A DNA stretch of 64,000 nt from an uncultured Alphaproteobacteria bacterium (GTDB taxonomy: Bacteria; Pseudomonadota; Alphaproteobacteria; GCA-2731375), in assembly GCA_951812805.1 (NCBI GenBank), contig CATOSZ010000014.1, positions 1 through 64,000 on the forward strand, given 5' to 3'. This document shows positions 32,933 to 41,922 of the stretch, in pieces. How positions within the stretch are numbered: the stretch's first letter is position 1; each line of letters starts with the position of its first letter. Under the pieces are notes generated by a model that had not been told where the DNA came from, searched no databases, and worked only from the letters and a program-made list of their open reading frames with translations. The translations under genes and the position numbers were made by a program.

Positions 32933-34438
32933 TCACCGCGTCGCGGCCCTGGTCGCGGCGAGAAAGCGGGCGAAGCGGGCATCGTGGATCGCCTTTCGGA
33001 TGGAATCGGGCTCGAACCTGTCCACGGCGTCGGGCGACGCGTCCGGCCAGCCCAACGCCGCGGCCGAAAGGCCGGCGACGCCCCGGCAGCCGGCGAGGTC
33101 CGGGTGCGCCGGCCGGGTGAGGGTGAGGCCGGTGACGTCGGCGGTGATCTGACACCAGAGGTCGCTTCCGGCGCCGCCGCCGACGATGCGGGCGGCGGCG
33201 GGCGGGGAAGCGAGGGACCTGGCCAGCGCGTCCAAGGCCCAACGGCTGTTGAGGGCGACCCCCTCCAGCACCGCACGGGCGAGCTGCGGCCGGCCGGCGT
33301 CCAGCGTTAGGCCATAAAAGCCCGCCGTCAGCCCGGCATCGTCGACCGGTACGCGCTCGCCCTGCAGCCAGGGCAGGAAGAGGGGGGATCCGGACGTCGT
33401 CTCGACACCGCCCGCGGCATCGTCGAAGGCGGCGAGATCGTCGCCGAAGCCCAGGATCCCGGCCGCCCAGGCCGCCGCCGCGCCGGCGCTTTCCTGGGTT
33501 GCGACCAGCAGGTAGCGGTCCCGCGCCGCGCCGGCAAGCGTGCCGATGTTGCGCAGGACGTCCACCTTGGGCCGCGCGCGCGGCGCCCCCCACCAGGACG
33601 AGGTGCCGTAATAGAGGAAGAGTGCACCATCCGTCGTGGCGCCCGCGCCGAGGGCCGAGGCCAGCACGTCGCCCGCCCCGCCGACGACGGCGGTCCCCGG
33701 GGCAAGGCCCAGTTCCGCGGCCGCCTCGGCACGCAGCGTGCCGACGATGTCGCCGCCGAGGCGGATTTCACCCAGCATGTCGTCGTCGATGCCGGCGCGA
33801 CGCAGCAACGCGGGCGACCAGTTCCAGCGGCCGAGCCGGGCGTCCATCAGCCAGGTGAGATGCGCGCCGTCGGCTGTCGTCGTCGCTTCGCCCGTCGCCC
33901 GGCGGACGAGGTAGTCCTTGACGTCGGCGAGCTGGCGGGTGCGGGCCCAGATCTCCGGCCGTTCCTCGCGCAGCCACAGCATCTTCGACAGCGGATCCTT
34001 GCCCGAAAGGTTCGGCGCGCCGTTCGTCAGGCGCAGCCAGGGCAGCAACCGGGCCAGGCCATAGCCCTGGATGCGGGGCCAGCCGGCGACCAGACGCCGG
34101 GCCTGGGGCGCGCTTCGGGTGTCGAGCCAGATCAACGCCGGATGCAAGGGCGCGCCCGCCGCGTCGAGGGGGACCATGCCGCCCATCTGCGCGGCGATAC
34201 CTAGTGCCGCGACCCGTTCCGGCGGAATTGCCGCGTCATCCAGCATTCTTCGGGTGGCCCGGGCCATCGCCCGCCACCAGTCCTCGGGATCCTGCTCGGC
34301 CCAGCCCGGTGCGGGATGCGCCAGCGGATAGGCCTCCCGCGCGCGGGCGACCACGCGGCCCTCGGCGTCGAACAGCGCCGACTTGACGGACGAGGTGCCG
34401 AAGTCGTACCCGAGGACGAGATCGCCGAGGGATTTCAT
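32933..34438 (-). CDS. FGGY-family carbohydrate kinase (xylulokinase-like)
   Basis: A 501-residue sugar kinase. The N-terminal phosphate motif is LGYDFGTSSVKSALFD. The sugar-binding region has GWAEQDPEDWW and IWLDTRSAPQA. The C-terminal ATP domain has ADVLASALGAG-like, LYYGTSSWWGAP, FLPWLQGERVP and RIVGGGAGSDLWCQITADV, typical of FGGY kinases. It phosphorylates a pentose, pentulose or polyol; the exact sugar is not clear. It converges with the PHP-like gene, 10 bp between stops, and is divergent from the exostosin-like gene. Confidence 0.92.
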   Translation of the reverse strand: MKSLGDLVLGYDFGTSSVKSALFDAEGRVVARAREAYPLAHPAPGWAEQDPEDWWRAMARATRRMLDDAAIPPERVAALGIAAQMGGMVPLDAAGAPLHPALIWLDTRSAPQARRLVAGWPRIQGYGLARLLPWLRLTNGAPNLSGKDPLSKMLWLREERPEIWARTRQLADVKDYLVRRATGEATTTADGAHLTWLMDARLGRWNWSPALLRRAGIDDDMLGEIRLGGDIVGTLRAEAAAELGLAPGTAVVGGAGDVLASALGAGATTDGALFLYYGTSSWWGAPRARPKVDVLRNIGTLAGAARDRYLLVATQESAGAAAAWAAGILGFGDDLAAFDDAAGGVETTSGSPLFLPWLQGERVPVDDAGLTAGFYGLTLDAGRPQLARAVLEGVALNSRWALDALARSLASPPAAARIVGGGAGSDLWCQITADVTGLTLTRPAHPDLAGCRGVAGLSAAALGWPDASPDAVDRFEPDSIRKAIHDARFARFLAATRAATR

Positions 34439-34492
34439 GGCGGCGCGGGGCGCCGCTGGAAGGCCGGGGCGAGGCCGGGAGAAGTTAGCGCC

Positions 34493-35575
34493 ATGATCTC
34501 GATCGTCGCCGCCCTGCTGGTGGCCGGACTCGTGCTGGCAGGCCTGATCTTCTTCTTCAACTACTGGCCGCTTCGCAAGTGGTTCTATATCAAGACCAGC
34601 CCGTCATGGAAACGACGCGCGCGGCTCTATGCGTTTGCGGAGGCGGACGAGGTGGGCGAGGAAGACAACCTCTTCGTCTCCTCCACCGTCATGCGCGAGG
34701 CTTGCGACATCGTCTGGCATGAAGGCACGGCGACGCCGCCGGCCGAATTGTTCCGCCCGCTGCCCCGCGGCACCACCGTTCACGTCAACGCCAAGCACGT
34801 CGGCGCTTTCGCCCGCGACGTGCTGCCGGATCTCGCGGGCGGCATCGTCCTGGTCGTGGGCTGCGATACGGTCACGCCGCGGGTGCCGGGGCATGAGGCG
34901 ATTCTTGCCAGCGACAAGATCCTGCACTGGTTCCTGCAGAACGACGACCTCGGCGCCCAACACCGCGACCGGATCACCCAGCTGCCCCTCGGCCTCAACT
35001 ATCACAAGCTGGAGCCGCGCGGCGACAACACCTCGAGCGACATGGGCCTGCCGAGCCGGGCCGGCAACCAACAGCTCACCATGCGGGCGATCCGCGATAC
35101 GATCCCGCCGCTGGCCGAACGACCGGCCCGCGTGTATGCCAATTTCCATCTCAACATGGATACCTTCCTGCGCTCGGACGAGGCGCGGAAACGCCAGCTC
35201 GCCCGCCAGGAAGCGCTCGACGCGCTGCGCGGCAAGCCCTTCATGTGGTTCGAGGCCAACCAGGCGCCGCGCAACGAGGTCTGGCGCCGGCACGAGGCGG
35301 CGGCCTTCGAGGCTTCGCCCCACGGCAACGGCCTCGACTGCCACCGCACCTGGGAAGCGCTGCTGCTGAAGAGCGTGCCCATCGTCAAGACCAGCGTGCT
35401 GGACCCGATATACGACGGCCTGCCCGTGGTCATCGTCGAGGACTGGGCGGAAATCACCCAGGCGCGCCTCGAGGCCTGGCGCGACGCCTTCGCCGGCGCC
35501 TTCGACGAGCCGATCCCGGACGTGCTTTATTCCCATCACTGGATCGGGCGTTTCAACGCCTGGAAGGAGGACTGA
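34493..35575 (+). CDS. Membrane-anchored exostosin-like (GT47-type) protein
   Basis: A 360-residue protein with one N-terminal membrane anchor (residues 3-24), then a cytoplasmic or luminal domain. Residues 275-318 read SPHGNGLDCHRTWEAL-LLKSVPIVKTS-YDGLPVVIVEDW, a pattern seen at the nucleotide-sugar end of exostosin/GT47-type glycosyltransferases (acidic D/E after DCHRTWE, then a P-V and an EDW). VGCDTVTP and LPLGLNYHKLE precede it. This suggests a sugar-nucleotide-dependent glycosyltransferase, but no close family is certain. Its stop overlaps the ATG of hyuA (TGATG), with the hyuA ribosome site AAGGAGG inside the last codons, so translation may be coupled. Confidence 0.65.
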   Translation: MISIVAALLVAGLVLAGLIFFFNYWPLRKWFYIKTSPSWKRRARLYAFAEADEVGEEDNLFVSSTVMREACDIVWHEGTATPPAELFRPLPRGTTVHVNAKHVGAFARDVLPDLAGGIVLVVGCDTVTPRVPGHEAILASDKILHWFLQNDDLGAQHRDRITQLPLGLNYHKLEPRGDNTSSDMGLPSRAGNQQLTMRAIRDTIPPLAERPARVYANFHLNMDTFLRSDEARKRQLARQEALDALRGKPFMWFEANQAPRNEVWRRHEAAAFEASPHGNGLDCHRTWEALLLKSVPIVKTSVLDPIYDGLPVVIVEDWAEITQARLEAWRDAFAGAFDEPIPDVLYSHHWIGRFNAWKED

Positions 35576-37623
35576 TGGCCTGGGTCATCGGTGTCGACGT
35601 CGGCGGCACCTTCACGGACTTTCACGCCTATGACGACGCGAGCGGGCGCACCCACGTGCACAAGACGCCGTCGACGCCCGACGATCCCGCCCGCGCGGTC
35701 CTCGCCGGGCTGGAGACGTTGGCGGCGGCCGAGGACATCGATCTGGCCGACGTCGCCCGTCTCAGCCACGGCACGACGGTCGCGACCAACGCCCTGATCC
35801 AGGGCCGCGGGAAACGGGTCGCGCTGGTGACCACCCAGGGCTTTCGCGACCTGCTGGAGATCGGCCGGCAGATCCGCCCGCACATGTTCGACTTCCAAAA
35901 GGACTATCCCCCGCCGCTGGTCCCGCGCGAGTTCCGCCTGGAAGCGGCGGAGCGCGTGCTGGCCGACGGCAGCGTGTACCGCGCGTTGGAGGAGGGCGAA
36001 ATCACCCGGGTGGTCGAGGCGGTGCGCGAGAGCGGCGCCGCCTCGGTGGCGATCTGTTTCCTCTTCGCCTTCGTCAATCCGGCGCATGAACGGATGCTGC
36101 GGGACGCGCTGCAGGCGGCCTTGCCGGCGCTGGAAATCTCCATCTCCTCCGACGTGCAGCCGGAGTTTCGCGAATACGAGCGGCTGTCGACCACGGTGTT
36201 GAACGCCTATTTGCAACCGGTGATGACCGGTTACGTGAGCGCGTTCGAATCCGGGCTTGCCCGACGCGCGCCGTCCGCCAGCCTCGGCATCAACCAGTCG
36301 GCGGGCGGCCTGATGTCGCCGGCCCGGGCGCGCGAGCTGCCGATCCGCACCGCGCTCTCCGGCCCGGCGGCGGGTGCCGTCGGCGCCATTCACGCCGCCG
36401 GCCTGGCGGGCGAGGCCAATGTCGTCACTCTCGACATGGGTGGGACAAGCGCCGACGTCTGCATGATCCGCCAGGGCAGGGCCGAGATGACCTTCGAGCG
36501 CTGGATCGAGGGCTATCCGGCGCGCGTCGCCAGCGTCGACATCAACGCGGTCGGGGCCGGTGGCGGCTCCATCGCCTGGTTCGCTCGCGACGGCCTGATG
36601 AAGGTCGGACCGCGCAGCGCGGGCGCCGCGCCGGGCCCGGCCTGCTACGGCCAGGGCGGGACCGAGCCGACGGTGACCGACGCCAACCTGGCGTTGGGGC
36701 GCCTCTCGCCCGCCGGATTGCTGGGCGGCGGCATGGCGATGGATATCGCGGCCGCGCGGGCCTCGCTGGCGCCCGCGGCCGAACGGCTCGGCCTTTCGGT
36801 CGAGCGGACGGCGGAAGGCGTCATCGGCATCGTCGTCGCCAACATGGTCCGCGCGCTTCGGGCGATTTCGGTCGAGCGCGGGCACGACCCGCGCGACTTC
36901 GTCCTGCTGCCCTTTGGCGGTGCGGGCGCCCTGCACGCGAGCGACGTGGCCCGGGCGCTCGGCGTCGGCCGCTTCGTCGTGCCGCCGGCCCCGGGCATTC
37001 TCTGCGCCAAGGGCCTCGTCGTTTCGGACCTGAGCGAGAGTTTCGTCGCTAGCAGCCTGACCGCGCTTAAGCCTGAGAACGAGGGCGAGATCGCCGTCGT
37101 TCTCGCCGACCTCGCCGCCCGGGCCGAGGCCTGGTTCGCCGCGGAGGCGGTACCGGCCGCCGCGCGGGAGCTTCGGGTCACCCTGGACATGCGCTATATC
37201 GGCCAGAACTACGAGCTGGGGGTGGAGATCGGCGCGGCGGACGCGGCGGCACCGGGTGTGGCGGCGCTTTCCGCCCATTTCTTCGCCGCGCACGAGTTGA
37301 GCTACGGCTATCACAATCCCGAAGATCCGATCGAAATCGTCAACTTCCGCGCCCGCGCCGTCGGCCGGCTGGAGCGGCCGCCGGAGCCGGAGATCGCGCC
37401 GGCCGCGGACCCGGCGGCACCGGTCGCGTCCCATCGCCCGGTGATCTTTGCCGACGGCGTGGCCCACGAGGCCGAGGTGATCGAACGGACGGCGCTCCGC
37501 CCCGGCCATGAGGTGGCCGGACCGGCGGTGATCGAACAGCTCGACGCCACCACCCTGTTGCACCCGGGCGACCGGTTGCGCGTCGACGAGGCCCTGAACC
37601 TGATCGTGGAGGTCGGCACATGA
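35575..37623 (+). CDS. hyuA: Hydantoinase/oxoprolinase family, subunit A (HyuA-like)
   Basis: A 682-residue subunit of the ATP-dependent hydantoinase/5-oxoprolinase family. The ASKHA-fold motif IGVDVGGTFTDFHAYDD starts the protein; SHGTTVATNALIQGRG and TLDMGGTSADVCMI follow, and GGAGALHA lies near residue 445. It binds ATP and activates a cyclic amide such as hydantoin, 5-oxoproline or a caprolactam-type ring. The ATG overlaps the stop of the exostosin-like gene and follows AAGGAGG. It shares ATGA with hyuB, so A and B are made together. Confidence 0.92.
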   Translation: MAWVIGVDVGGTFTDFHAYDDASGRTHVHKTPSTPDDPARAVLAGLETLAAAEDIDLADVARLSHGTTVATNALIQGRGKRVALVTTQGFRDLLEIGRQIRPHMFDFQKDYPPPLVPREFRLEAAERVLADGSVYRALEEGEITRVVEAVRESGAASVAICFLFAFVNPAHERMLRDALQAALPALEISISSDVQPEFREYERLSTTVLNAYLQPVMTGYVSAFESGLARRAPSASLGINQSAGGLMSPARARELPIRTALSGPAAGAVGAIHAAGLAGEANVVTLDMGGTSADVCMIRQGRAEMTFERWIEGYPARVASVDINAVGAGGGSIAWFARDGLMKVGPRSAGAAPGPACYGQGGTEPTVTDANLALGRLSPAGLLGGGMAMDIAAARASLAPAAERLGLSVERTAEGVIGIVVANMVRALRAISVERGHDPRDFVLLPFGGAGALHASDVARALGVGRFVVPPAPGILCAKGLVVSDLSESFVASSLTALKPENEGEIAVVLADLAARAEAWFAAEAVPAAARELRVTLDMRYIGQNYELGVEIGAADAAAPGVAALSAHFFAAHELSYGYHNPEDPIEIVNFRARAVGRLERPPEPEIAPAADPAAPVASHRPVIFADGVAHEAEVIERTALRPGHEVAGPAVIEQLDATTLLHPGDRLRVDEALNLIVEVGT

Positions 37624-39317
37624 GCGATACCGATACCGATATCGATCCCATCACCCTGGAGATCCTGCACAACGGCCTGCGCTCCGTCACCGACGAGAGC
37701 TATATCGCCATCACCAAGGCGGCCTACTCGACCAATATCAAGGAGCGGCGCGATCATTCCACGGCGATCATGGATCGCACCGGCCGATTGATCGTGCAGG
37801 CGGAGAATTCCCTGCCGATCCATCTCGCCTCCATGCTGGGGCTGATGGAATGCCTGCTCGCCAAGTTTCCGTTGGCGGAGGTGGAGGAGGGCGACATCTT
37901 CGTCGCCAACGATCCCTATCAGGCGGGCGGTACCCATCTGCCGGACGTCAACCTGGCGATGCCGATCTTTGCCGAGGGGCGTCTGTTGGGCTTCGTCTGC
38001 AACCTCGCCCACCATGCCGACATCGGTGGCATGGCGCCCGGATCCATGGCCGGCGGCATGTCGGAGATCTACCAGGAAGGCCTGCGCATCCCCGTGGTCA
38101 AGCTGTTCCGCCGGGGTGAGCTGGTGCAGGACATGCTCGATATCCTGCTGCTGAACGTCCGGGTGCCGGAGGAACGGCGCGGCGATTACTACGCGCAGAT
38201 CGCCGCCTGCCGTCTCGGCGCCCGTCGGATGGCCGAGCTGGTCGAGCGCCACGGCCCCGACCGGCTGGAGGCCGCCTTCGAGATGATCCTGGAGCGCACG
38301 GAAGCGCGCCTGCGCAGCGCGATACTCGAGATTCCCGACGGCACCTACGCCTTCCAGGACGTGCTCGACAACGACGGCATGGGGACGAGCGATATTCCGA
38401 TCGCGGTCACGGTGACGATCTCCGGCGACGATGCCCGCTTCGACTTCGCCGGCACCGGGCCGCAGGTCCGCGGCAACGTCAACGTCACCATGAACGCCAC
38501 CCAGTCGGCGGTCTATTACACGCTGAAAGGCATGCTTGACCCGGACATTCCGAACAACCACGGCCTGATCCGTTCCGTCGAGATCACGGCGCCCGCCGGC
38601 ACGATCGTCAACGCCAACTTCCCCTCGGCCGTGGCCGGGCGGGCGAATACCTCCCAGCGCATCATCGACGTGCTGATCGGCGCGCTCGCCCAGGCCCTGC
38701 CGGAGGCGGCGGTGGGGGCGGCGAACGGCGCCAACACCACGGCCGTGTTCTTCGGCGAGGATCCGCGGGGCGGCGGCAGCTACCTCTATCTCGAGACGCT
38801 CGGCGGCGGCTTCGGCGGACGGGCGACCAAGGACGGCAAGGACGGCGTCCAGGTCCACATCACCAACACCTCGAACCTGCCGGTCGAGGCGATCGAGATG
38901 GAATATCCGCTGATGGTCGAAAGCTACGGCCTGATCCCGGATTCGGGCGGTGCCGGCACGTACCGGGGCGGCATGGGCCTGCGCCGGGTGATCCGACCGC
39001 TCGGCCACGAAACCGTATTTTCCGGTATGGGCGAACGCTTCCGCCATCACCCGTGGGGAATTTTCGGGGGCGAGGCCGGCGGGACCGGTCGCTTCGCCCT
39101 GCGCGGCGCCAATGGCGCCGAGGAAGCCCTGGACGACAAGCCCTCCGGCGTCCGCTTCGGGCCCGACCAGGCCGTGGTGGTGGAGACGCCCGGGGCCGGC
39201 GGCTACGGCCCGCCCGAGGCGCGCGATTCCACGGCGCTGGCGGCGGACCGGCGCGGCGGCAAGTTCACCGAGGACTACATGGCCCGGCACTATCCCGCGA
39301 CCGGGGACGGGGAGTAG
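37620..39317 (+). CDS. hyuB: Hydantoinase/oxoprolinase family, subunit B (HyuB-like)
   Basis: A 565-residue B subunit, normal length. Family segments include DPITLEILHNGLRSVTDE, the RRDHSTAIMD region, GDIFVANDPYQAGGTHLPDV and GGGFGGRATKDGKDGVQVH. Together with HyuA it opens a cyclic amide ring with ATP hydrolysis. The start overlaps hyuA (ATGA). A small Nudix gene follows after 8 bp, then a DUF1445 (D-glutamate cyclase-like) gene. Confidence 0.92.
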   Translation: MSDTDTDIDPITLEILHNGLRSVTDESYIAITKAAYSTNIKERRDHSTAIMDRTGRLIVQAENSLPIHLASMLGLMECLLAKFPLAEVEEGDIFVANDPYQAGGTHLPDVNLAMPIFAEGRLLGFVCNLAHHADIGGMAPGSMAGGMSEIYQEGLRIPVVKLFRRGELVQDMLDILLLNVRVPEERRGDYYAQIAACRLGARRMAELVERHGPDRLEAAFEMILERTEARLRSAILEIPDGTYAFQDVLDNDGMGTSDIPIAVTVTISGDDARFDFAGTGPQVRGNVNVTMNATQSAVYYTLKGMLDPDIPNNHGLIRSVEITAPAGTIVNANFPSAVAGRANTSQRIIDVLIGALAQALPEAAVGAANGANTTAVFFGEDPRGGGSYLYLETLGGGFGGRATKDGKDGVQVHITNTSNLPVEAIEMEYPLMVESYGLIPDSGGAGTYRGGMGLRRVIRPLGHETVFSGMGERFRHHPWGIFGGEAGGTGRFALRGANGAEEALDDKPSGVRFGPDQAVVVETPGAGGYGPPEARDSTALAADRRGGKFTEDYMARHYPATGDGE

Positions 39318-39325
39318 CCATAAGC

Positions 39326-39757
39326 ATGGACAGAACCTATCCCGAGCGGCCCTGGATCGGCGTCGGCGTCGTCGTCTACAAGGCGGAACAGGTGCTGTTG
39401 ATCCAGCGCGGCAAGCCGCCCCGGATCGGGCAATGGAGCCTGCCGGGCGGCGTCCAGGAAGTCGGCGAAACCGTGCGCGAGGCCGCGCATCGCGAGGTCA
39501 TGGAAGAGACCGGGGTCGAGATCGAGCTGCTGGGCCTGGTCGACGTCGTCGATTCCATGCGGCACGACAAGGAGGGCCGCGTGCACTTCCATTACACGCT
39601 GGTCGACATGGCGGCGGAATGGCGCGCGGGCGCGCCGCGGCCCGGCGACGACGCCATGGGTGCCAAGTGGGTGCCGCTCGCCGATATCGAGCTGCATCTG
39701 GAATGGACGGAGACGATCCGGATCATTCGCGAGGGCATCGCGCTCCGGCGCGGTTGA
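39326..39757 (+). CDS. Nudix hydrolase
   Basis: A 143-residue Nudix hydrolase. The Nudix box is GGVQEVGETVREAAHREVMEETGVEIE, the full G-x5-E-x7-REVxEExGU pattern, at about residues 41-67. It removes the phosphate-linked leaving group from a nucleoside diphosphate derivative. Its substrate is unknown. The text before the box (IGVGVVVYKAEQVLLIQRGKPP) and after it resembles ADP-ribose or NADH pyrophosphatase-like members. The ATG at 39326 follows the hyuB stop by eight bases, with no strong ribosome site. Confidence 0.92.
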   Translation: MDRTYPERPWIGVGVVVYKAEQVLLIQRGKPPRIGQWSLPGGVQEVGETVREAAHREVMEETGVEIELLGLVDVVDSMRHDKEGRVHFHYTLVDMAAEWRAGAPRPGDDAMGAKWVPLADIELHLEWTETIRIIREGIALRRG

Positions 39758-39778
39758 AGTGGTCGGAGGACGAGGACG

Positions 39779-40627
39779 ATGAACGACGAGTACCAGGACC
39801 TGCGCCGCGCCGATGTGGCGACGGTGCGCGGGGCAATCCGCCGGGGCGATTACGATGGGCACACGGCCGGGCTGGCGCCGGGGCGGCTGCAATGCAACCT
39901 GGTGATCCTGCCCGAACGCTACGCCATCGATTTCATGCGCTTCTGCCAGCGCAATCCGAAACCCTGTCCGCTGGTCGGCGTCTCCGAGACGGGCGATGCG
40001 ATGATGCACACCCTCGGCGCCGACATCGATATCCGCACCGACGTGCCCGGCTACAACGTCTACCGCGACGGCGCGCTGGCCGAACAGCCCGCCGACATCG
40101 CCCGCCATTGGCGGGACGACCTCATCGCCTTCGCGCTCGGCTGCTCCTTCACCTTCGAGCGAGCCTTGCTGCAAGACGGCATCCCGCTGCGTCATATCGA
40201 GCGCAACCTGACCGTGCCGATGTATCGGACGAACCTCCCGGCCGCGCCGGCGGGTCCGTTCGGCGGCGGCCTCGTCGTCTCCATGCGGGCGATTGCCATG
40301 GACGAGGTGGCGAAAGCAGGAGAGATTTCGGCGCGCTATCCGCTGGCGCACGGCGCCCCGGTGCATGCCGGGCGGCCGGAGGCGATCGGCATCCAGGATA
40401 TCGACCGGCCCGACTGGGGCGACGCCAGCGAGATCCTGGCCGGGGAAACGCCGGTGTTCTGGGCCTGTGGCGTGACGCCGCAGAACGCGGTGATCGCCGC
40501 CGGCCTGCCGTTTCGCATCACCCACACGCCCGGCAAGATGCTGATCACCGACGTCGACGAGTTCGCCGAGGTGCCGGTCATCCAGGCCGAGGCGTCCCGG
40601 CCGGCCGCCCTGGCGGTCCCGGCCTAA
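39779..40627 (+). CDS. DUF1445 (D-glutamate cyclase-like) putative hydro-lyase
   Basis: A 282-residue DUF1445 protein. Family motifs are HTAGLAPGRLQCNLVILP, ETGDAMMHTLGADIDIRTDVPGY, FALGCSFTFERALLQ and VFWACGVTPQNAV, ending with THTPGKMLITDV. The eukaryotic relative with this domain cyclises D-glutamate to 5-oxo-D-proline; bacterial members are mostly annotated only as hydro-lyases. It follows hyuAB and the Nudix gene on the same strand, 21 bp from the latter, so it is part of this operon. Linking its product to the HyuAB ring-opening reaction is an inference. Confidence 0.88.
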   Translation: MNDEYQDLRRADVATVRGAIRRGDYDGHTAGLAPGRLQCNLVILPERYAIDFMRFCQRNPKPCPLVGVSETGDAMMHTLGADIDIRTDVPGYNVYRDGALAEQPADIARHWRDDLIAFALGCSFTFERALLQDGIPLRHIERNLTVPMYRTNLPAAPAGPFGGGLVVSMRAIAMDEVAKAGEISARYPLAHGAPVHAGRPEAIGIQDIDRPDWGDASEILAGETPVFWACGVTPQNAVIAAGLPFRITHTPGKMLITDVDEFAEVPVIQAEASRPAALAVPA

Positions 40628-40645
40628 GGGCGGGGAACAGCGATC

Positions 40646-40861
40646 ATGCCGCCAACGCCCAAGAGTCCCCGCGCGCTGATCGTCGTCGACATTCTGGCCG
40701 GGGCCTTTCGCGACGTCGCCGAGCGGTCGATCGACCACATGGCGGGTTAGCTCCTGGCCGCCGTCGCCGGTATCTGTATCGGCCTGGCGACGATCTGCCT
40801 TCAGATCGCCGCGCTGTCGACCTCGCTGCTCTTCCTCGGCCTGTTCTTCGTGCCGAGATAA
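40646..40861 (+). pseudogene. Small ORF of 71 codons interrupted by an in-frame TAG
   Basis: An ATG at 40646, 18 bases past the DUF1445 stop, opens a frame of 34 codons (RALIVVDILAGAF near the start) that ends in TAG at 40748-40750. The frame continues without further stops to a TAA at 40859. The second half encodes a strongly hydrophobic stretch, LLAAVAGICIGLATICLQ and SLLFLGLFF, that would be one or two membrane helices. This looks like a small membrane protein gene killed by a nonsense mutation. No family is recognised. Chance similarity to a GC-rich open frame cannot be excluded. Confidence 0.4.
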
Positions 40862-40865
40862 CCCC

Positions 40866-41768
40866 TCACGCGCCCGTCGCGCCGGCGCGGCGCAGCTCGT
40901 CCTCGAGGAAGCGCAGCACCCGGGGGATGGCCGCGGGGTCGCTCAGCACGTCGTGACGCGCGCCCTCGCGGATGACGATCGAGCGTGAGCGGGGCCGCTC
41001 CGCCCCGAAATAACGCCCGCAATCACCGGACAGGCGGCGCGAGCGGCCACGCACGTACCAGGGATCGTTGGCGTGCACCATGGCCAGCACCGGTTCGTCC
41101 GCAGGGGCCGCCAGGCCTCGCACCAGGGCCGAGCCATGGCAGGTCCACGCCGCGATGACCCGGGCGCGGAAGCTGGCGCCGCGGTGGTGCGCGGCGGCCA
41201 GACCGCCCTCGCTGGCGCCGACCAGGAACATCTTCTTGGCATCGATCCACGGCAAGGTCCGCATGCGGATGAGCGCATAGTTGATCTCCGCCTGGCGGAA
41301 GTCGAAGACATAGCGGCTGCGCCCGCCCCGGCGGTTCCGCGCGTCGCACTGCTTGGGCCGGAACCGCCGCGCAAAGCTGTCGGGTGCGATGACGGCAAAT
41401 CCGCGCCGGGCCATGGCGCGGAGTGCTGGCAGGTTCTTCAGGCCGGTGCAGCCGTGCATGTACAGCACCGTCGGGTAGCGGCGCCCGCGTTCGCCGGACA
41501 GGTGGGATTGCAATGCGTCTGTGTTCATCTTCGCCACCCTCGACTGGCCACCGCCGCGTCCGGGCAGCACCACGATGGCCGAATCGAAGGTGCGGGCGAT
41601 ATCGCTCTCCGCCTCGGGAATGTGGCGCGCCAGTTTTGGCGGTGCGGGCGGCGGCGCGGGTCGGGCAACCGGCGCCTGCTTGGGGGCCGGCGGGGGCGGG
41701 GGCGGCTTGGAGGAGGCACAGGCGGCGACCAGACCGACCAGCAGCAGTGTCGAGGCTAAGCGAATCAT
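40866..41768 (-). CDS. Lipoprotein alpha/beta hydrolase (dienelactone hydrolase-like)
   Basis: A 300-residue secreted hydrolase. The N-terminus is a lipoprotein signal with the lipobox LVAAC (Cys17), followed by a proline-rich linker of about 30 residues. The hydrolase part has YMHGCTGL (oxyanion region), the nucleophile elbow GASEGG, and a late Asp/His pair in AMVHANDPW and GARHDVLSD. Substrate is unknown. It is divergent from the sensor kinase gene, with about 155 bp between the starts. It would be anchored to a membrane and face the periplasm. Confidence 0.85.
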   Translation of the reverse strand: MIRLASTLLLVGLVAACASSKPPPPPPAPKQAPVARPAPPPAPPKLARHIPEAESDIARTFDSAIVVLPGRGGGQSRVAKMNTDALQSHLSGERGRRYPTVLYMHGCTGLKNLPALRAMARRGFAVIAPDSFARRFRPKQCDARNRRGGRSRYVFDFRQAEINYALIRMRTLPWIDAKKMFLVGASEGGLAAAHHRGASFRARVIAAWTCHGSALVRGLAAPADEPVLAMVHANDPWYVRGRSRRLSGDCGRYFGAERPRSRSIVIREGARHDVLSDPAAIPRVLRFLEDELRRAGATGA

Positions 41769-41922
41769 CGAATCCTCCCGAACGCGGTATTATCCTCGTT
41801 CCCTGGTAGCCGATGCGACCACCGCGGTCCAGTCGGTCGAAAGTTTGCCGATAGACTAACCTTCCGCTAACCAATGTTGGGTCAGGATCGATGTTCCTGG
41901 ACGTCTCAATCGATGGTGAGGA

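Noticed and set aside
35536..37563. A 675-codon minus-strand frame over hyuA
   Set aside because: Antisense shadow; hyuA carries the conserved ATPase motifs and correct overlaps with both neighbours.
40748..40750. Pyrrolysine or amber recoding of the small ORF
   Set aside because: No pyl genes or expected context in the window; a nonsense mutation is simpler.
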